Part shown: one piece after another, positions 5,443-13,705 of the stretch | Position numbering within the stretch: position 1 is the first letter of the stretch | How the letters are laid out: each line of letters starts with the position of its first letter | Assembly: GCA_025923975.1 (NCBI GenBank) | Contig: JAICEV010000025.1 | Location: 1-17,355 of the forward strand | Source: Propionibacteriaceae bacterium | Lineage (GTDB): Bacteria; Actinomycetota; Actinomycetes; Propionibacteriales; Propionibacteriaceae | Direction of reading: 5' to 3' | Length of the DNA stretch: 17,355 bases | Made by a program: the position numbers and the translations under genes | The notes under the pieces: model-generated | What the model was told of the DNA's origin: nothing | Database searches by the model: none | What the model saw: the letters and a program-made list of their open reading frames with translations, nothing else

Positions 5443-7271
5443 TAGCCATGGTGGGTGGTCACACTTCCGCGGTCGTCAGGGGTGCGCTGCGCGGAATTCT
5501 TCCGCGACAACTTGCGCCACACCCAGCTCGCTGGAATGTGCTGATCGAACAGCACGTACGCTCCGGCCGAGTCGACCACCAGCGTGCTCTCGAGTTCTCG
5601 CCTCTCGGAGCCGTGCCCGGCGAACAACAGCTCATCGTCGCGGGCGAGCACTGTCTCGCCGTCGGGTGTGAGGACGGCTTCGCCGTCGCGGAGCAGCAGT
5701 AACGGCACCACGTGGAGTCGCCGCTCCCGATTCTCGGGGCTCCGCAATAGGTCACCTAGGGTGACTCTGCCTTCCGCAAGCCAGCCGCCGAGAGCCGGCG
5801 CCTGCTCCTGATCCAGTTTGATTTTCCACAGGGCGGGGAGCTCTACACCGCAGTTGTGCCGCAGCCGCTGGATGAGATCGGCCGCCCACTGGTTGCCCCG
5901 CGCCGGCATCTCCTGAATGAAGCGCCACAGCATCGGCGTGCTGATCTGGGCGTACACCTCGTGCGCAACCACCTCGGTCGGCACCAGGAGGGCGTCCAGC
6001 CGCATGGCCTCGAATAGGGCTGCGCTGGTCGGCCGGTTTTGTCGACCGGCGAGAAAAAGTTGAGGGTTCAGACGGCGCGCGGTGGCAAGCATGGAGAGGT
6101 TGGTCGTGTCGTTGTCGGTAGCCGCCACTAGCCCGACGGCGCTCGCGAGGTCGGCCCGGGCCAGCACTGCCGGTTCGGAGGCATCCCCGACGATCACTCC
6201 TGGCTCAGGCTCCCCCAGCTCGGCCGGCTCGATGATGGTGACATCGAGGCCGGCTGCCCGTAGGTCTGCGGTCATCTCCCGACCCAAGCGACCGTATCCG
6301 CACATCACCCATCGCCCGTCGCTGGGTGGACGGCCGCGCTCGGGCAGTTCTGCGCCCGGACCGGCCTCGAGCCATGCGAGGAGCTGATAGGACGCCGGTG
6401 CGTTCAGCGCGAGCCGCAGATGATCACCGAATCGGTCAAACGGATTGACCACTGCCGGCGTCCCGAAGGTAAGCATCCGCTCCGCGATCGGGGCCGAGAC
6501 GGTTCGCGAGATGACGGGCAGGTCGGGACGCAGCAGCGCCGCTGCCATCGTGACGGCGAGGTTGGTTTCGTCATCGTTGGTGAGTGCCAGTACGCCGGCG
6601 CAGGAAGGATGCTCGAGACCCGCTGCGCTCAGGTGGTGCGGATTGCCGGCGTCGGCCACTAGGCCAGGAATGTCCGCATGATACGACCCCAGGTCGAGGG
6701 CGTCGATCCTGTCGGAAGACTCGTCGATCACCACGAGTTGCTGTCCGAGCGCGTCGAAGTCCTTGGCGAGCAGCTCGCCCGCGCGTCCGTAACCAACCAT
6801 CAACAGAAAGGGCTCACGCAGCCGCGCCACCTTCCGGGTGAACCGCCGCAGCGCCAGCGCGTGCCGGAACGACCGGTCCTGGACAAGCGTCAGCAAGGAG
6901 CCGATCGCGTAAGCCCAGCCGACCACCGAGAGGTAGATCGAGAAGGTGACCCAGAGCCGCTGCGCGGGTGTGAACGGCCACGGCAGCTCACCGAACCCGA
7001 TCGTGGTCGCCGTGTAGCTCATGAAGTAGAACGCCTCGAAGAGACTGATGCGCGCTGGCTGGCCATCCGGAGCGATACCGGGGATCAGCGTGAGGCCGAC
7101 CACGCTCACCGAGAAGATGACGATGAGGATGATCAGCGGCGCTCGCATTCGCCGCATGACCAGGAAGATCGTCGAGGATGCCTGGCTCGACGACTCGATG
7201 TGCACACGTGATGGGGCGCGGCCGCGACGGCCGAAGAGCTGAGCCCAGAAGATCAACAGCGGATTGCTCAC
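5442..7271 (-). CDS. Two-TM potassium channel with tandem RCK (TrkA-N) domains
   Basis: A 609-residue channel subunit. Two membrane helices (about 44-66 and 106-130) flank a pore loop with the selectivity filter TTIGFG (89-94), a known variant of TVGYG. Two cytosolic RCK domains follow, each starting with a Rossmann glycine motif, GYGRAG (160-165) and GYGRLG (325-330); the tail (about 500-590) resembles TrkA-C-type ligand modules. Such channels assemble as tetramers and are gated by nucleotides or ions on the RCK ring. The start is GTG 7271 preceded by AGGTGG, which begins right after the stop of the upstream DUF6394-like gene; the 13-base spacing indicates an operon. Full length with no disruption. 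Ligand and direction of flux cannot be read from sequence. Confidence 0.88.
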   Translation of the reverse strand: MSNPLLIFWAQLFGRRGRAPSRVHIESSSQASSTIFLVMRRMRAPLIILIVIFSVSVVGLTLIPGIAPDGQPARISLFEAFYFMSYTATTIGFGELPWPFTPAQRLWVTFSIYLSVVGWAYAIGSLLTLVQDRSFRHALALRRFTRKVARLREPFLLMVGYGRAGELLAKDFDALGQQLVVIDESSDRIDALDLGSYHADIPGLVADAGNPHHLSAAGLEHPSCAGVLALTNDDETNLAVTMAAALLRPDLPVISRTVSAPIAERMLTFGTPAVVNPFDRFGDHLRLALNAPASYQLLAWLEAGPGAELPERGRPPSDGRWVMCGYGRLGREMTADLRAAGLDVTIIEPAELGEPEPGVIVGDASEPAVLARADLASAVGLVAATDNDTTNLSMLATARRLNPQLFLAGRQNRPTSAALFEAMRLDALLVPTEVVAHEVYAQISTPMLWRFIQEMPARGNQWAADLIQRLRHNCGVELPALWKIKLDQEQAPALGGWLAEGRVTLGDLLRSPENRERRLHVVPLLLLRDGEAVLTPDGETVLARDDELLFAGHGSERRELESTLVVDSAGAYVLFDQHIPASWVWRKLSRKNSAQRTPDDRGSVTTHHG

Positions 7272-7284
7272 TAGTGCACCACCT

Positions 7285-7671
7285 TCATCCGCGGTGGAAG
7301 GTGACGGTCTCGATCACCAGCAGCACCACCGATACCAGGTTGGCCAGCAATGCGCCACCGGACAGGGAGACCATGCTGGCCGTATGGCCCGCAGTCATGC
7401 CCTCCGCGGAGATTTCCTTGGCCCAGACCCAGACGACGCTGGCCGCGACGAGCTGCAGATCCGCCACCAGACTGGTCGCCAGGTGCACCGCGCCGATCTG
7501 CGTGCGGTCGCCGAACTTGAGCACGGTGGCGATCAGGCTGACCGCGAGCGCGGCGAACAGCTCATAGATGTTGTGCAGATCCGGATTAGCGATGTCTCCG
7601 ATGAAGAACCCGAAGTTGAGCGTTGCTGCGAGTAGCACGAAGAAGCCGAAGACGACCTTCTCAAGATTCAT
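7285..7671 (-). CDS. DUF6394-like four-helix membrane protein, channel partner
   Basis: A 128-residue membrane protein with four hydrophobic segments and the conserved blocks NLEKVVFGFFVLLAATLNFG, NIYELFAAL and LKFGDRTQIGAVHLATSLVA. I recall this family as DUF6394, found next to potassium channel or TrkA-type genes. The start is ATG 7671 with AAGGAGG seven bases ahead; an in-frame upstream GTG/ATG extension lacks such a site. The gene is 13 bases upstream of the double-RCK channel, so the two are surely co-transcribed, and it may be an accessory subunit. No function has been established that I know of. Confidence 0.8.
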   Translation of the reverse strand: MNLEKVVFGFFVLLAATLNFGFFIGDIANPDLHNIYELFAALAVSLIATVLKFGDRTQIGAVHLATSLVADLQLVAASVVWVWAKEISAEGMTAGHTASMVSLSGGALLANLVSVVLLVIETVTFHRG

Positions 7672-7804
7672 GCCCCTCCTTCCCGGCCAGTTCGCCGGTG
7701 CATGGTCACCGATGTGCGAGTGATGAAACTGTCTCACGCCAGGCTAGGGCCGCGACTCGTGCGCCTGGCTGAACAGCGCACATGCTCTCGCGTGGATTCC
7801 GGTG

Positions 7805-7818
7805 CAACACGTGTGTTG
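7805..7818 (-). terminator. Weak hairpin downstream of the ThDP-enzyme operon
   Basis: CAACAC (7805-7810) pairs with GTGTTG (7813-7818) about 40 bases after the stop of the ThDP-enzyme gene. The stem is short, the loop is only two bases and there is no T-tract, so a terminator role is only possible. It abuts the copied 25-bp repeat. Confidence 0.25.
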
Positions 7819-7842
7819 GCGGTGGATGGATGAGGAGATCGC
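7818..7842 (+). repeat. 25-bp direct repeat, copy 2 (intergenic)
   Basis: An exact copy of 4013-4037 in the same orientation, lying between the DUF6394-like gene and the 3' end of the ThDP-enzyme gene. It is not in a gene here, and similarity ends abruptly at both edges. With copy 1 it brackets the relic, minisatellite and channel block of 3.8 kb. Confidence 0.9.
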
Positions 7843-7856
7843 CGGGCGTCGGTCCC

Positions 7857-9476
7857 TTACTCCACGCCCCGGTGCGTCGGCGCGAACATCGCGAGCCGCG
7901 TAGGTAGCACGACGACGTTGGGGCCGTCCTCCAGCCACGACTCCACGAGCACCGACCTCAGGCTGTCCGGCGTCGCGGCACGCGCGGGCACTGAAAAGGC
8001 AATGGCGAGGGCAATGAAGTTCGGCCGGACCAGCTCTGTCGCGGTCGCCGCTCCGAATGCCTCGGTCATGTACTCCCGCAGGATCCCGTAGCCGCCGTCG
8101 TCGATGATCAGCCACGTCACCGGCAGGTGGTGCTGCCGGGCCACGGTGAGCTCGCCGATCGAATACATCGCCCCGCCGTCACCGCTCACGACCAGTACCC
8201 GTTGGCCGAGCCCGACCGCACCACCCAACCCGGCGCCGTACGCCCAACCGATCCCACCGGCCCCCTGGGCGGAGTGGAACGCCCCGGTGCGGGCGTCCCA
8301 GCACGACCAGGCCCAGTAGCCGGCGATCGTCATGTCCCAGAAGGTCGCAGTGTCATCCGGCACCGCCTCGCGGATCGCGGCAAGTACGCCCTGCTCGTGA
8401 GCCAGGTCCTGACCGGCGAGCCGATTGCGCACCTGGGCGAGCAGGGTGGCGACCGTCTGCTCCGCCCGCCCATCGGCTGGCCGGGGAGTCAACCGGGCCT
8501 GCAGCCCAGCGAGCGCGAGCTTGGCGTCGGCGTGGATGCCCAACGCCGCCACGTTGGATTCCAGTACCCGCGGCTCGGCATCGATCTGGATGACTTGGCC
8601 GCGCGGCCGCAAGGTGAAGTAGTTGCTGGTGACCTCGCCCAGGGAGGTCCCGATCACCAGCAAGACGTCGGCCCCAGCCAGCAGATCGGTCGTCGCCGCG
8701 TCTTCCACCCAGGACTGCGCGGACAGCGGATGGTCCCAGGCGAAGGCGCCCTTGCCGCCGGGGGTGCAGACCACCGGAGCGCGGAGCGCCTCGGCCACGG
8801 CGGCGAGCTCGCCCTCGGCGCCGGCGCGCCGCACTCCACCGCCTGCCAGGATGACTGGACGCTCGGCGACCGCCAGCGAAGCGGCCACCGCATCGAGCAA
8901 CTCGGCACGCGCGGGCACCGGTGAGGCTGCGCCGTCAACGTCGACCACCCCCGGTAGCGAGGTGGTCTCCAGCAGGGTGTCCTGGGTGATTTCGACCCAC
9001 ACGGGTCCCTGGGGAGCGGTGAGCGCGGTCCGCCACGCGTGTTCGATGGCCGGTGCGATCCCGGCCGGGTGCTCCACGGTCGCCGTGCTCTTCGTAACAT
9101 TCTGGGCGCTTTGCCGCTGGTCGTCGAGCTGGTGCAGGAACCCCTTCCGGCGCCCACCCAGCCCGGCCCGCGGGATCTGGCTGCTGATCACCACGATTGG
9201 CACCGACGTGGCGTACGCCTCCTGTAACCCGGCCAGCGAAGTCAGGGCGCCAGGCCCGGTCGACAAGAACAGCACTCCGGGCCGGCCAGTGGTCCGGGCA
9301 TACCCATCGGCGGCAAACGCGGCGTTGTTCTCCGTCCGTGACGCCACCAGCCGGATGGGAGCTCGCCGCAGCGCGTCGAACAAGCCGAGGGCGTGCTGAC
9401 CCGGCAGTCCGAACATCGTGTCGACGCCTAGCGCGGTCAGGGTTTCGACGACAAGGTCGCCTCCGTTGCGGTTCAT
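7857..9476 (-). CDS. Thiamine diphosphate-dependent enzyme, acetolactate synthase/decarboxylase fold
   Basis: A 539-residue ThDP enzyme with the three domains of the acetolactate synthase superfamily. The N-terminal Pyr domain has FGLPGQHAL and the cofactor-activating glutamate in SRTENNAAFAADGYAR (E49). The central domain has ERPVILAGGGV. The C-terminal PP domain has the ThDP motif from GDGG (432) to DDGGYG (about 459-464). Substrate cannot be read from motifs. The operon (ureohydrolase 22 bases upstream, then a symporter) suggests a 2-oxoacid decarboxylase such as 2-ketoarginine decarboxylase (AruI-like), which also belongs to this fold; this is inference. True acetolactate synthase is unlikely, since no small subunit or other branched-chain gene is near. 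I chose ATG 9476 (AGAGG seven bases ahead) over the in-frame TTG 9482. Confidence 0.85.
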   Translation of the reverse strand: MNRNGGDLVVETLTALGVDTMFGLPGQHALGLFDALRRAPIRLVASRTENNAAFAADGYARTTGRPGVLFLSTGPGALTSLAGLQEAYATSVPIVVISSQIPRAGLGGRRKGFLHQLDDQRQSAQNVTKSTATVEHPAGIAPAIEHAWRTALTAPQGPVWVEITQDTLLETTSLPGVVDVDGAASPVPARAELLDAVAASLAVAERPVILAGGGVRRAGAEGELAAVAEALRAPVVCTPGGKGAFAWDHPLSAQSWVEDAATTDLLAGADVLLVIGTSLGEVTSNYFTLRPRGQVIQIDAEPRVLESNVAALGIHADAKLALAGLQARLTPRPADGRAEQTVATLLAQVRNRLAGQDLAHEQGVLAAIREAVPDDTATFWDMTIAGYWAWSCWDARTGAFHSAQGAGGIGWAYGAGLGGAVGLGQRVLVVSGDGGAMYSIGELTVARQHHLPVTWLIIDDGGYGILREYMTEAFGAATATELVRPNFIALAIAFSVPARAATPDSLRSVLVESWLEDGPNVVVLPTRLAMFAPTHRGVE

Positions 9477-9498
9477 CGGCAACCTCTTCGATATGGAT

Positions 9499-10455
9499 TC
9501 ATGTCTTGTCCTTGGCCAGCACCGACACCAGCTCGTACGCCACGTGGCTGGCGGCGATTCCGGTGATCTCGGCGTGGTCGTACGCGGGCGCGACCTCGAC
9601 GATGTCCGCGCCGACGATGTTCAGACCGGCTAGGCCACGCAGAGTGTTGAGCAGCTCGCGGCTGGTCAACCCGCCGGCCTCGGGCGTGCCGGTGCCCGGG
9701 GCATGCGCCGGGTCGAGCACATCGATGTCGATCGACACGTAGACCGGTCCGTCGCCGAGCCGCCGCCGCATCCGCTCCACCGCGCCGGGCACCCCGTCGG
9801 TCTGGTAGTCGTCGGCGCGGACGATCGAGAAGCCGAGCCGGGCGTCGTCCTCCAGGTCAGTGTCGGCGTACAGCGGCCCGCGGGTTCCCATGTGCAGGCA
9901 GTGCTCGAGGTCGAGCAGGCCCTCCTCGCTGGCCCTGCGGAACGGGGTGCCGTGGGTGTACGGAGCCCCGAAGTAGGTGTTCCAGGTGTCGAGATGAGCG
10001 TCGAAGTGGAGCACGGCGATCGGGCCGTGATCGCGGGACAGCGAGCGCAGGATCGGCAGCGCGATGGTGTGGTCGCCGCCGAGGGTGAGCACCGTCGCCC
10101 CGTCGGCGCGTACGCCGGTCACCGCCGTCTCGATCTGCTGCACGGCCTCCTTCAGGTCGAACGGGTTCACTGCCACATCGCCCGCATCGGCCACCTGCAG
10201 CACGCCGAACGGGGATACGTCCTGAGCCGGGTTGTAAGGCCGGAGCAGCTTCGAGGAGGCCCGGATGTGGCCGGGTCCGAAGCGGGCGCCGGGCCGGTAA
10301 CTCACGCCGGAGTCGAACGGAACTCCGAGCACCGCAACATCGGCTCGCGAGACCTCGTCGATCCGCGGGAGCCGGGCGAACGTGGCCGGTCCGGCGTATC
10401 TGGGGATCCGGGTCGCATCGACCGGTCCTATCGGGCTAGTGGGGGGTTGGCTCAT
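9499..10455 (-). CDS. Agmatinase/guanidinobutyrase-type ureohydrolase
   Basis: A 318-residue manganese-dependent ureohydrolase that should release urea from a guanidino compound. All metal ligands are present: GGDHT (H129), DAHLD (D152, H154, D156) and SIDIDVLDPA (D243, D245). Family signatures YRPGARFGP (53-61) and APGTGTPEAGGLTSRE are intact. The segment WNTYFGAPYTHGTPFRRA resembles agmatinase and guanidinobutyrase (GbuA-like) enzymes rather than arginase; the two cannot be separated by eye. Context favours guanidinobutyrase, because a ThDP decarboxylase-type gene follows after 22 bases and a sodium symporter precedes by 31 bases. The ATG at 10455 has AAGGAG eight bases ahead. A 45-base piece of this gene, or of a close relative, lies as a relic at 4295-4339. 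Confidence 0.9.
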   Translation of the reverse strand: MSQPPTSPIGPVDATRIPRYAGPATFARLPRIDEVSRADVAVLGVPFDSGVSYRPGARFGPGHIRASSKLLRPYNPAQDVSPFGVLQVADAGDVAVNPFDLKEAVQQIETAVTGVRADGATVLTLGGDHTIALPILRSLSRDHGPIAVLHFDAHLDTWNTYFGAPYTHGTPFRRASEEGLLDLEHCLHMGTRGPLYADTDLEDDARLGFSIVRADDYQTDGVPGAVERMRRRLGDGPVYVSIDIDVLDPAHAPGTGTPEAGGLTSRELLNTLRGLAGLNIVGADIVEVAPAYDHAEITGIAASHVAYELVSVLAKDKT

Positions 10456-10486
10456 CGTGAAAGCTCCTTCGCGCCTGTTGGACGGA

Positions 10487-11974
10487 TCAAGTAAGAGAAG
10501 TGGTCTTGTCGGTGACTGGTGCGACGTAATGCCGCTCGTGGGTGATCCGACGATCCCATTCGACCCGGATCGGCTCGGGGGTCGGCTTGCTCAGCATGCT
10601 GCCCGTGACGTACGCCACCAGGCTGCCGATGAGGCCGGCAAAGATCGGGGAATTGGCGTAGATGTCGCCAACGATGATCATGGTGCCCAGGGTGAGTACG
10701 GTGCCGGTGATGATGCTGGCCAGCGCGCCGACGATGGTGCCACGCTTCCACAGCATGCCGCCGAGGATGGCGACCAGCAGGCCGCCGACCAGAATGTCGT
10801 AGGCGATGGTCAGCGCGGCCACCACGTCACCGAGCACACAGGCTATGGCGATCACGACCGCACCGAAGCCAAGGATGTACCAGCGGCTGTTCTTGACCTC
10901 GTCTGCCTCGTGCTGCGGGGTATCGGGCGCGCCGGTGGTATCCGCCAGGTGGCGGTGCTTGATCACGCCGACGATGTCCTCCTTGGCCACAGTGGCGGTG
11001 GCGATCAGCGCGCCGCTGGAGGTGGACATGATCGCGGCCAGCGCGGCTGCGATGACGAGACCGGCCAGGCCGGCGGGGAGCACGTTCTCCACGATCGAGG
11101 GGTATGCGTCGTCGCGATCGGCCAGGTTCGGCAAGATCACCTTCGCAGCCATGCCAATGAGGGCGCCGGCGAGGGCATACAGCAGGCAGTAGAGCCCGGC
11201 GGTCGCACCGGCCCAGCGAGCGACGGCGTCGCTCCGGGCAGTGAAGACCCGCTGCCAGATGTCCTGGCCGATGACTAGGCCGAAGAAGTAGATCACGAAG
11301 TAGGTGAGGATGGTCCCACCGCCGATGTGGGTGAGCGAGAACGCGTCCGCAGGCAGGCCGGCCTTGAGCCCGGAGAAGCCACCGGCCCTGATCAACACCA
11401 CTGGCAGCAGGATGAAGAAGATGCCGATGGTCTTGATGATGAACTGGACGAAGTCCGTCAGGGTGATAGACCACATGCCGCCCAGCACCGAGTAGGTCAC
11501 GACGACGGCGCCGCCGAGGATGATGGCTGGCACCTTCCCGATGTCGAACAGGACACCGAAGATCGTTCCGTACGCGATCGTCGAGGTCACCGCGAGCATC
11601 AGGGTGTACGCCCACATGACGATTCCGGAGACTAGGCTCGCGCCGGGCCCGTAGCGCAGTTCGAGCATCTGGCTGACGGTGTACACGCGCAACCTGTTGA
11701 TCTTGGTGGCGAAGCCGAAGCTCAGCAGCAAGATCCCGCAGCCGATGGCGAAGACGAGCCACATTCCGGAGATGCCGTACTCATAGCCGAGGCCCACGCC
11801 GCCGATGGTGCTGGCACCGCCCAGCACGACGGCGGCCATGGTGCCGGAGTAGAGCAGCGGCCCGAGGCGACGGCCGGCGACCAGGAAGTCTGATTCGGTT
11901 TTCGCGCGGGTCTTGGCATAGAAGCCGATGCCGATCATGGCTGCGATGTAGAGAGCGATCACGACGAGGTCCAT
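10487..11974 (-). CDS. Sodium:solute symporter family (SSS) transporter
   Basis: A 495-residue protein with about 13 membrane helices and the SSS-family marks: ESDFLVAGRRLG near the N-terminus, GGASTIGGVGLGYEYG in helix 2, SVLGGMWSITLTDFVQF mid-protein, and AALAAIMSTSSGALIATATV, the sodium-site helix. It should bring in an organic solute with sodium at the cytoplasmic membrane. As the first gene of the symporter-ureohydrolase-ThDP operon, its substrate is probably what the two enzymes consume: a guanidino acid, arginine or a derivative (inference). The start is ATG 11974 with AGAAGG six bases upstream; the open frame reaches back to 12052, but the extension MFITIDQVVS is hydrophilic and lies across the promoter region. 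The gene is divergent from the PucR regulator. Confidence 0.88.
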   Translation of the reverse strand: MDLVVIALYIAAMIGIGFYAKTRAKTESDFLVAGRRLGPLLYSGTMAAVVLGGASTIGGVGLGYEYGISGMWLVFAIGCGILLLSFGFATKINRLRVYTVSQMLELRYGPGASLVSGIVMWAYTLMLAVTSTIAYGTIFGVLFDIGKVPAIILGGAVVVTYSVLGGMWSITLTDFVQFIIKTIGIFFILLPVVLIRAGGFSGLKAGLPADAFSLTHIGGGTILTYFVIYFFGLVIGQDIWQRVFTARSDAVARWAGATAGLYCLLYALAGALIGMAAKVILPNLADRDDAYPSIVENVLPAGLAGLVIAAALAAIMSTSSGALIATATVAKEDIVGVIKHRHLADTTGAPDTPQHEADEVKNSRWYILGFGAVVIAIACVLGDVVAALTIAYDILVGGLLVAILGGMLWKRGTIVGALASIITGTVLTLGTMIIVGDIYANSPIFAGLIGSLVAYVTGSMLSKPTPEPIRVEWDRRITHERHYVAPVTDKTTSLT

Positions 11975-12100
11975 GGCAATCCTTCTGTGAGGCGGAAGCT
12001 GATTGACAGCAGTCTTGGGCGGTGACACCACCTGGTCAATCGTGATAAACACAGAAAATAAGTGAGCGTTTGTCGATTATCACAAAGGAGCGCTAGGCCC
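11975..12100. promoter_or_regulatory. Divergent promoter region between symporter and PucR genes, with inverted repeat
   Basis: The 126-base gap serves both the catabolic operon and its presumed regulator. GTGATAA at 12042-12048 and its reverse complement TTATCAC at 12077-12083 form an inverted pair, and TTGT...ACAA frames the right site (12070-12085). An AT-rich stretch lies between them. These are reasonable candidate binding sites for the PucR-type activator, though no consensus was available for comparison. Confidence 0.45.
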
Positions 12101-13603
12101 ATGGAAGGATCCGGCGTTCTCACAGTGGAGCAGCTGATGCAGTCTCCGGCACTGCAGATGCGATTGCTGGCCGGCGCCAGCGGACTCGGGCGACGGGTGG
12201 CGTGGGCCCACGTCAGTGAATTGGAGGATCCAAGTCCGTGGTTGGCCGGTGCGGAGTTGATCATGACAACCGGGTTGGGGTTCCCGCACGCTGCCGGGAA
12301 GCAGCGAGCGTACGTGGAACGGCTCGACGACGCCGGCGTTGCGGGATTGGCGGTGACCGCCCACTTGCACATGCCGCCGTTGTCCAGGTCCGTGCTCACC
12401 GCCGCGGACGAGCGCGGCTTCCCGATCCTTGAGGTTCCGTTGTCGGTGCCCTTCATCGCCATCGCCCAGGAGGTGGCGGCGGCGGTTCAGGCCGACAGCA
12501 CACAGCGGCTCAACGCCCAGCTGCAGGTCTTCGGTGCTGTCCGCTGGCTGACCTCAGGCGAACTGGATGAGGAGCAGGTGTTCGCCCGGCTGGCCCGGCT
12601 CTCGGGGCTACGGCTGTTCATCTGCACCGTGTCGGGCGCGCCGCTGCTCCCTGGAGTGCCCGTGCCACCACCCGAGCTACGCCAACTACTGCCGTCGTCG
12701 TCGGACGCGCCGCCGACCGTACTGGGCGGTTTCGTACTACCGATTCCCGTGGCGGGCGGACCGGCCGGGTATCTGCTCGCTATGGAGCAGGAAGGAGTGG
12801 CCCACGCGGGCCTGGCCGTGGTCCAGCACATCGCCACCGTGGCCGCGCTGCAACTGACCATGCGGCGGCACGGGGAAGAGATCCTGCGACGGGAGGGCGC
12901 GGAGACGTTGGCCGATCTGCTGCAGGGCGATCATCCACCGGAGGCGATCGCGAGGCGGGTGGTCCATGCCGGGTTCGACCCCGAGGGGCGGCTGCAGCTC
13001 ATCGTGGTGCGCAGCTCGAACGGTCTGGTCGAGGGCGACCAGGTGGTACGCGCACTCGCCGACGCAGGGCTGCCCCACCTACTGCTCAACACGCGAGATA
13101 CGACGTACATACTGACTGACGCTGGTCCGCAGGCGGGGGCTGTGCTCGAGAGCCTCCCGGAGCTTCGCGCCGGCGCCAGCCGGCCGTTCGCGGTCGGCAC
13201 CCGGCTGGGCCTGCCGCGCCGCGAGGCGCTCTGGGCGGCGGCCCGGGCCGATGACGCCGGGCTGCCGTTCGTCCGGTACGGCAGCGATGCGATCGGGCGT
13301 TGGACTGTGGAGGATCCCGGTTCCCTGCGTTCCCTGATCGGTTCGGTGCTGGGTGCCGCGCAGGCGTACGACCGCGAGCACGAGAGCGATCTGGTGCGTA
13401 CGGTCCAGACCTGGCTCGAGCGGGAACGACAGGCGGGACCGGCGGCCGCGGCGCTGCACATCCACCCCAACACCCTCGCCTACCGACTGCGACGGTTCGA
13501 GGAGGTCAGCGGTCGGAACCTCCGCTCCACCTCCGACCTCGCCGAGCTCTGGCTGGCCCTGCGGGCGCTCGCGCACTTGGACGTGGAGCTCACGGACGGC
13601 TGA
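12101..13603 (+). CDS. PucR-family transcriptional regulator
   Basis: A 500-residue regulator with an N-terminal PucR ligand-sensing domain (LTVEQLMQSPALQ... at residues 7-60, including LAGAELIMTTGLG), a GAF-like middle, and the C-terminal PucR helix-turn-helix, whose core LHIHPNTLAYRLRRFEEVSG covers about residues 452-471. The family regulates purine, amino-acid and polyamine catabolism, usually activating neighbouring genes when substrate is present. It is divergent from the symporter-ureohydrolase-ThDP operon, with candidate operator half-sites between them, and is most likely its activator. The start is ATG 12101 with AAAGGAG ten bases ahead; an in-frame upstream start at 12062 lacks a ribosome site. 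Confidence 0.88.
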   Translation: MEGSGVLTVEQLMQSPALQMRLLAGASGLGRRVAWAHVSELEDPSPWLAGAELIMTTGLGFPHAAGKQRAYVERLDDAGVAGLAVTAHLHMPPLSRSVLTAADERGFPILEVPLSVPFIAIAQEVAAAVQADSTQRLNAQLQVFGAVRWLTSGELDEEQVFARLARLSGLRLFICTVSGAPLLPGVPVPPPELRQLLPSSSDAPPTVLGGFVLPIPVAGGPAGYLLAMEQEGVAHAGLAVVQHIATVAALQLTMRRHGEEILRREGAETLADLLQGDHPPEAIARRVVHAGFDPEGRLQLIVVRSSNGLVEGDQVVRALADAGLPHLLLNTRDTTYILTDAGPQAGAVLESLPELRAGASRPFAVGTRLGLPRREALWAAARADDAGLPFVRYGSDAIGRWTVEDPGSLRSLIGSVLGAAQAYDREHESDLVRTVQTWLERERQAGPAAAALHIHPNTLAYRLRRFEEVSGRNLRSTSDLAELWLALRALAHLDVELTDG

Positions 13604-13618
13604 GCTGTTACCGCGAGT

Positions 13619-13705
13619 CGAGGCACTGCTCCTAGCATCGCCGACGCGGACGCCGGTCGTCCCACTGTCGAGGAGTTGATCGACCCAGAGCACGACGTCG
13701 GCTGA
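13619..13705 (+). pseudogene. YefM-type antitoxin relic (C-terminus)
   Basis: Directly behind the PucR gene the plus strand reads ALLLAS and then, after a one-base shift near 13640, ADADAGRPTVEELIDPEHDVG ending at TGA 13703-13705. LLASIADADAG followed by E-L-I/V is the usual C-terminal pattern of YefM/Phd antitoxins. The N-terminal DNA-binding half is absent. The stop overlaps the first codon of the toxin relic, as in intact yefM-yoeB pairs. Confidence 0.55.

Noticed and set aside
4335..5702. Long plus-strand open frame of 455 codons
   Set aside because: It runs across the minisatellite and antisense to the TRIC and potassium channel genes. Its product is low-complexity, rich in R, G, P and Q, with no recognisable fold.
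7744..8115. Minus-strand frame overlapping the ThDP-enzyme gene end
   Set aside because: It is an out-of-frame shadow of the ThDP enzyme that happens to extend into the gap; no ribosome site and an arginine-rich composition.
11975..12052. N-terminal extension of the symporter to 12052
   Set aside because: The extension covers the divergent promoter region and is not hydrophobic, while ATG 11974 has a proper ribosome site.
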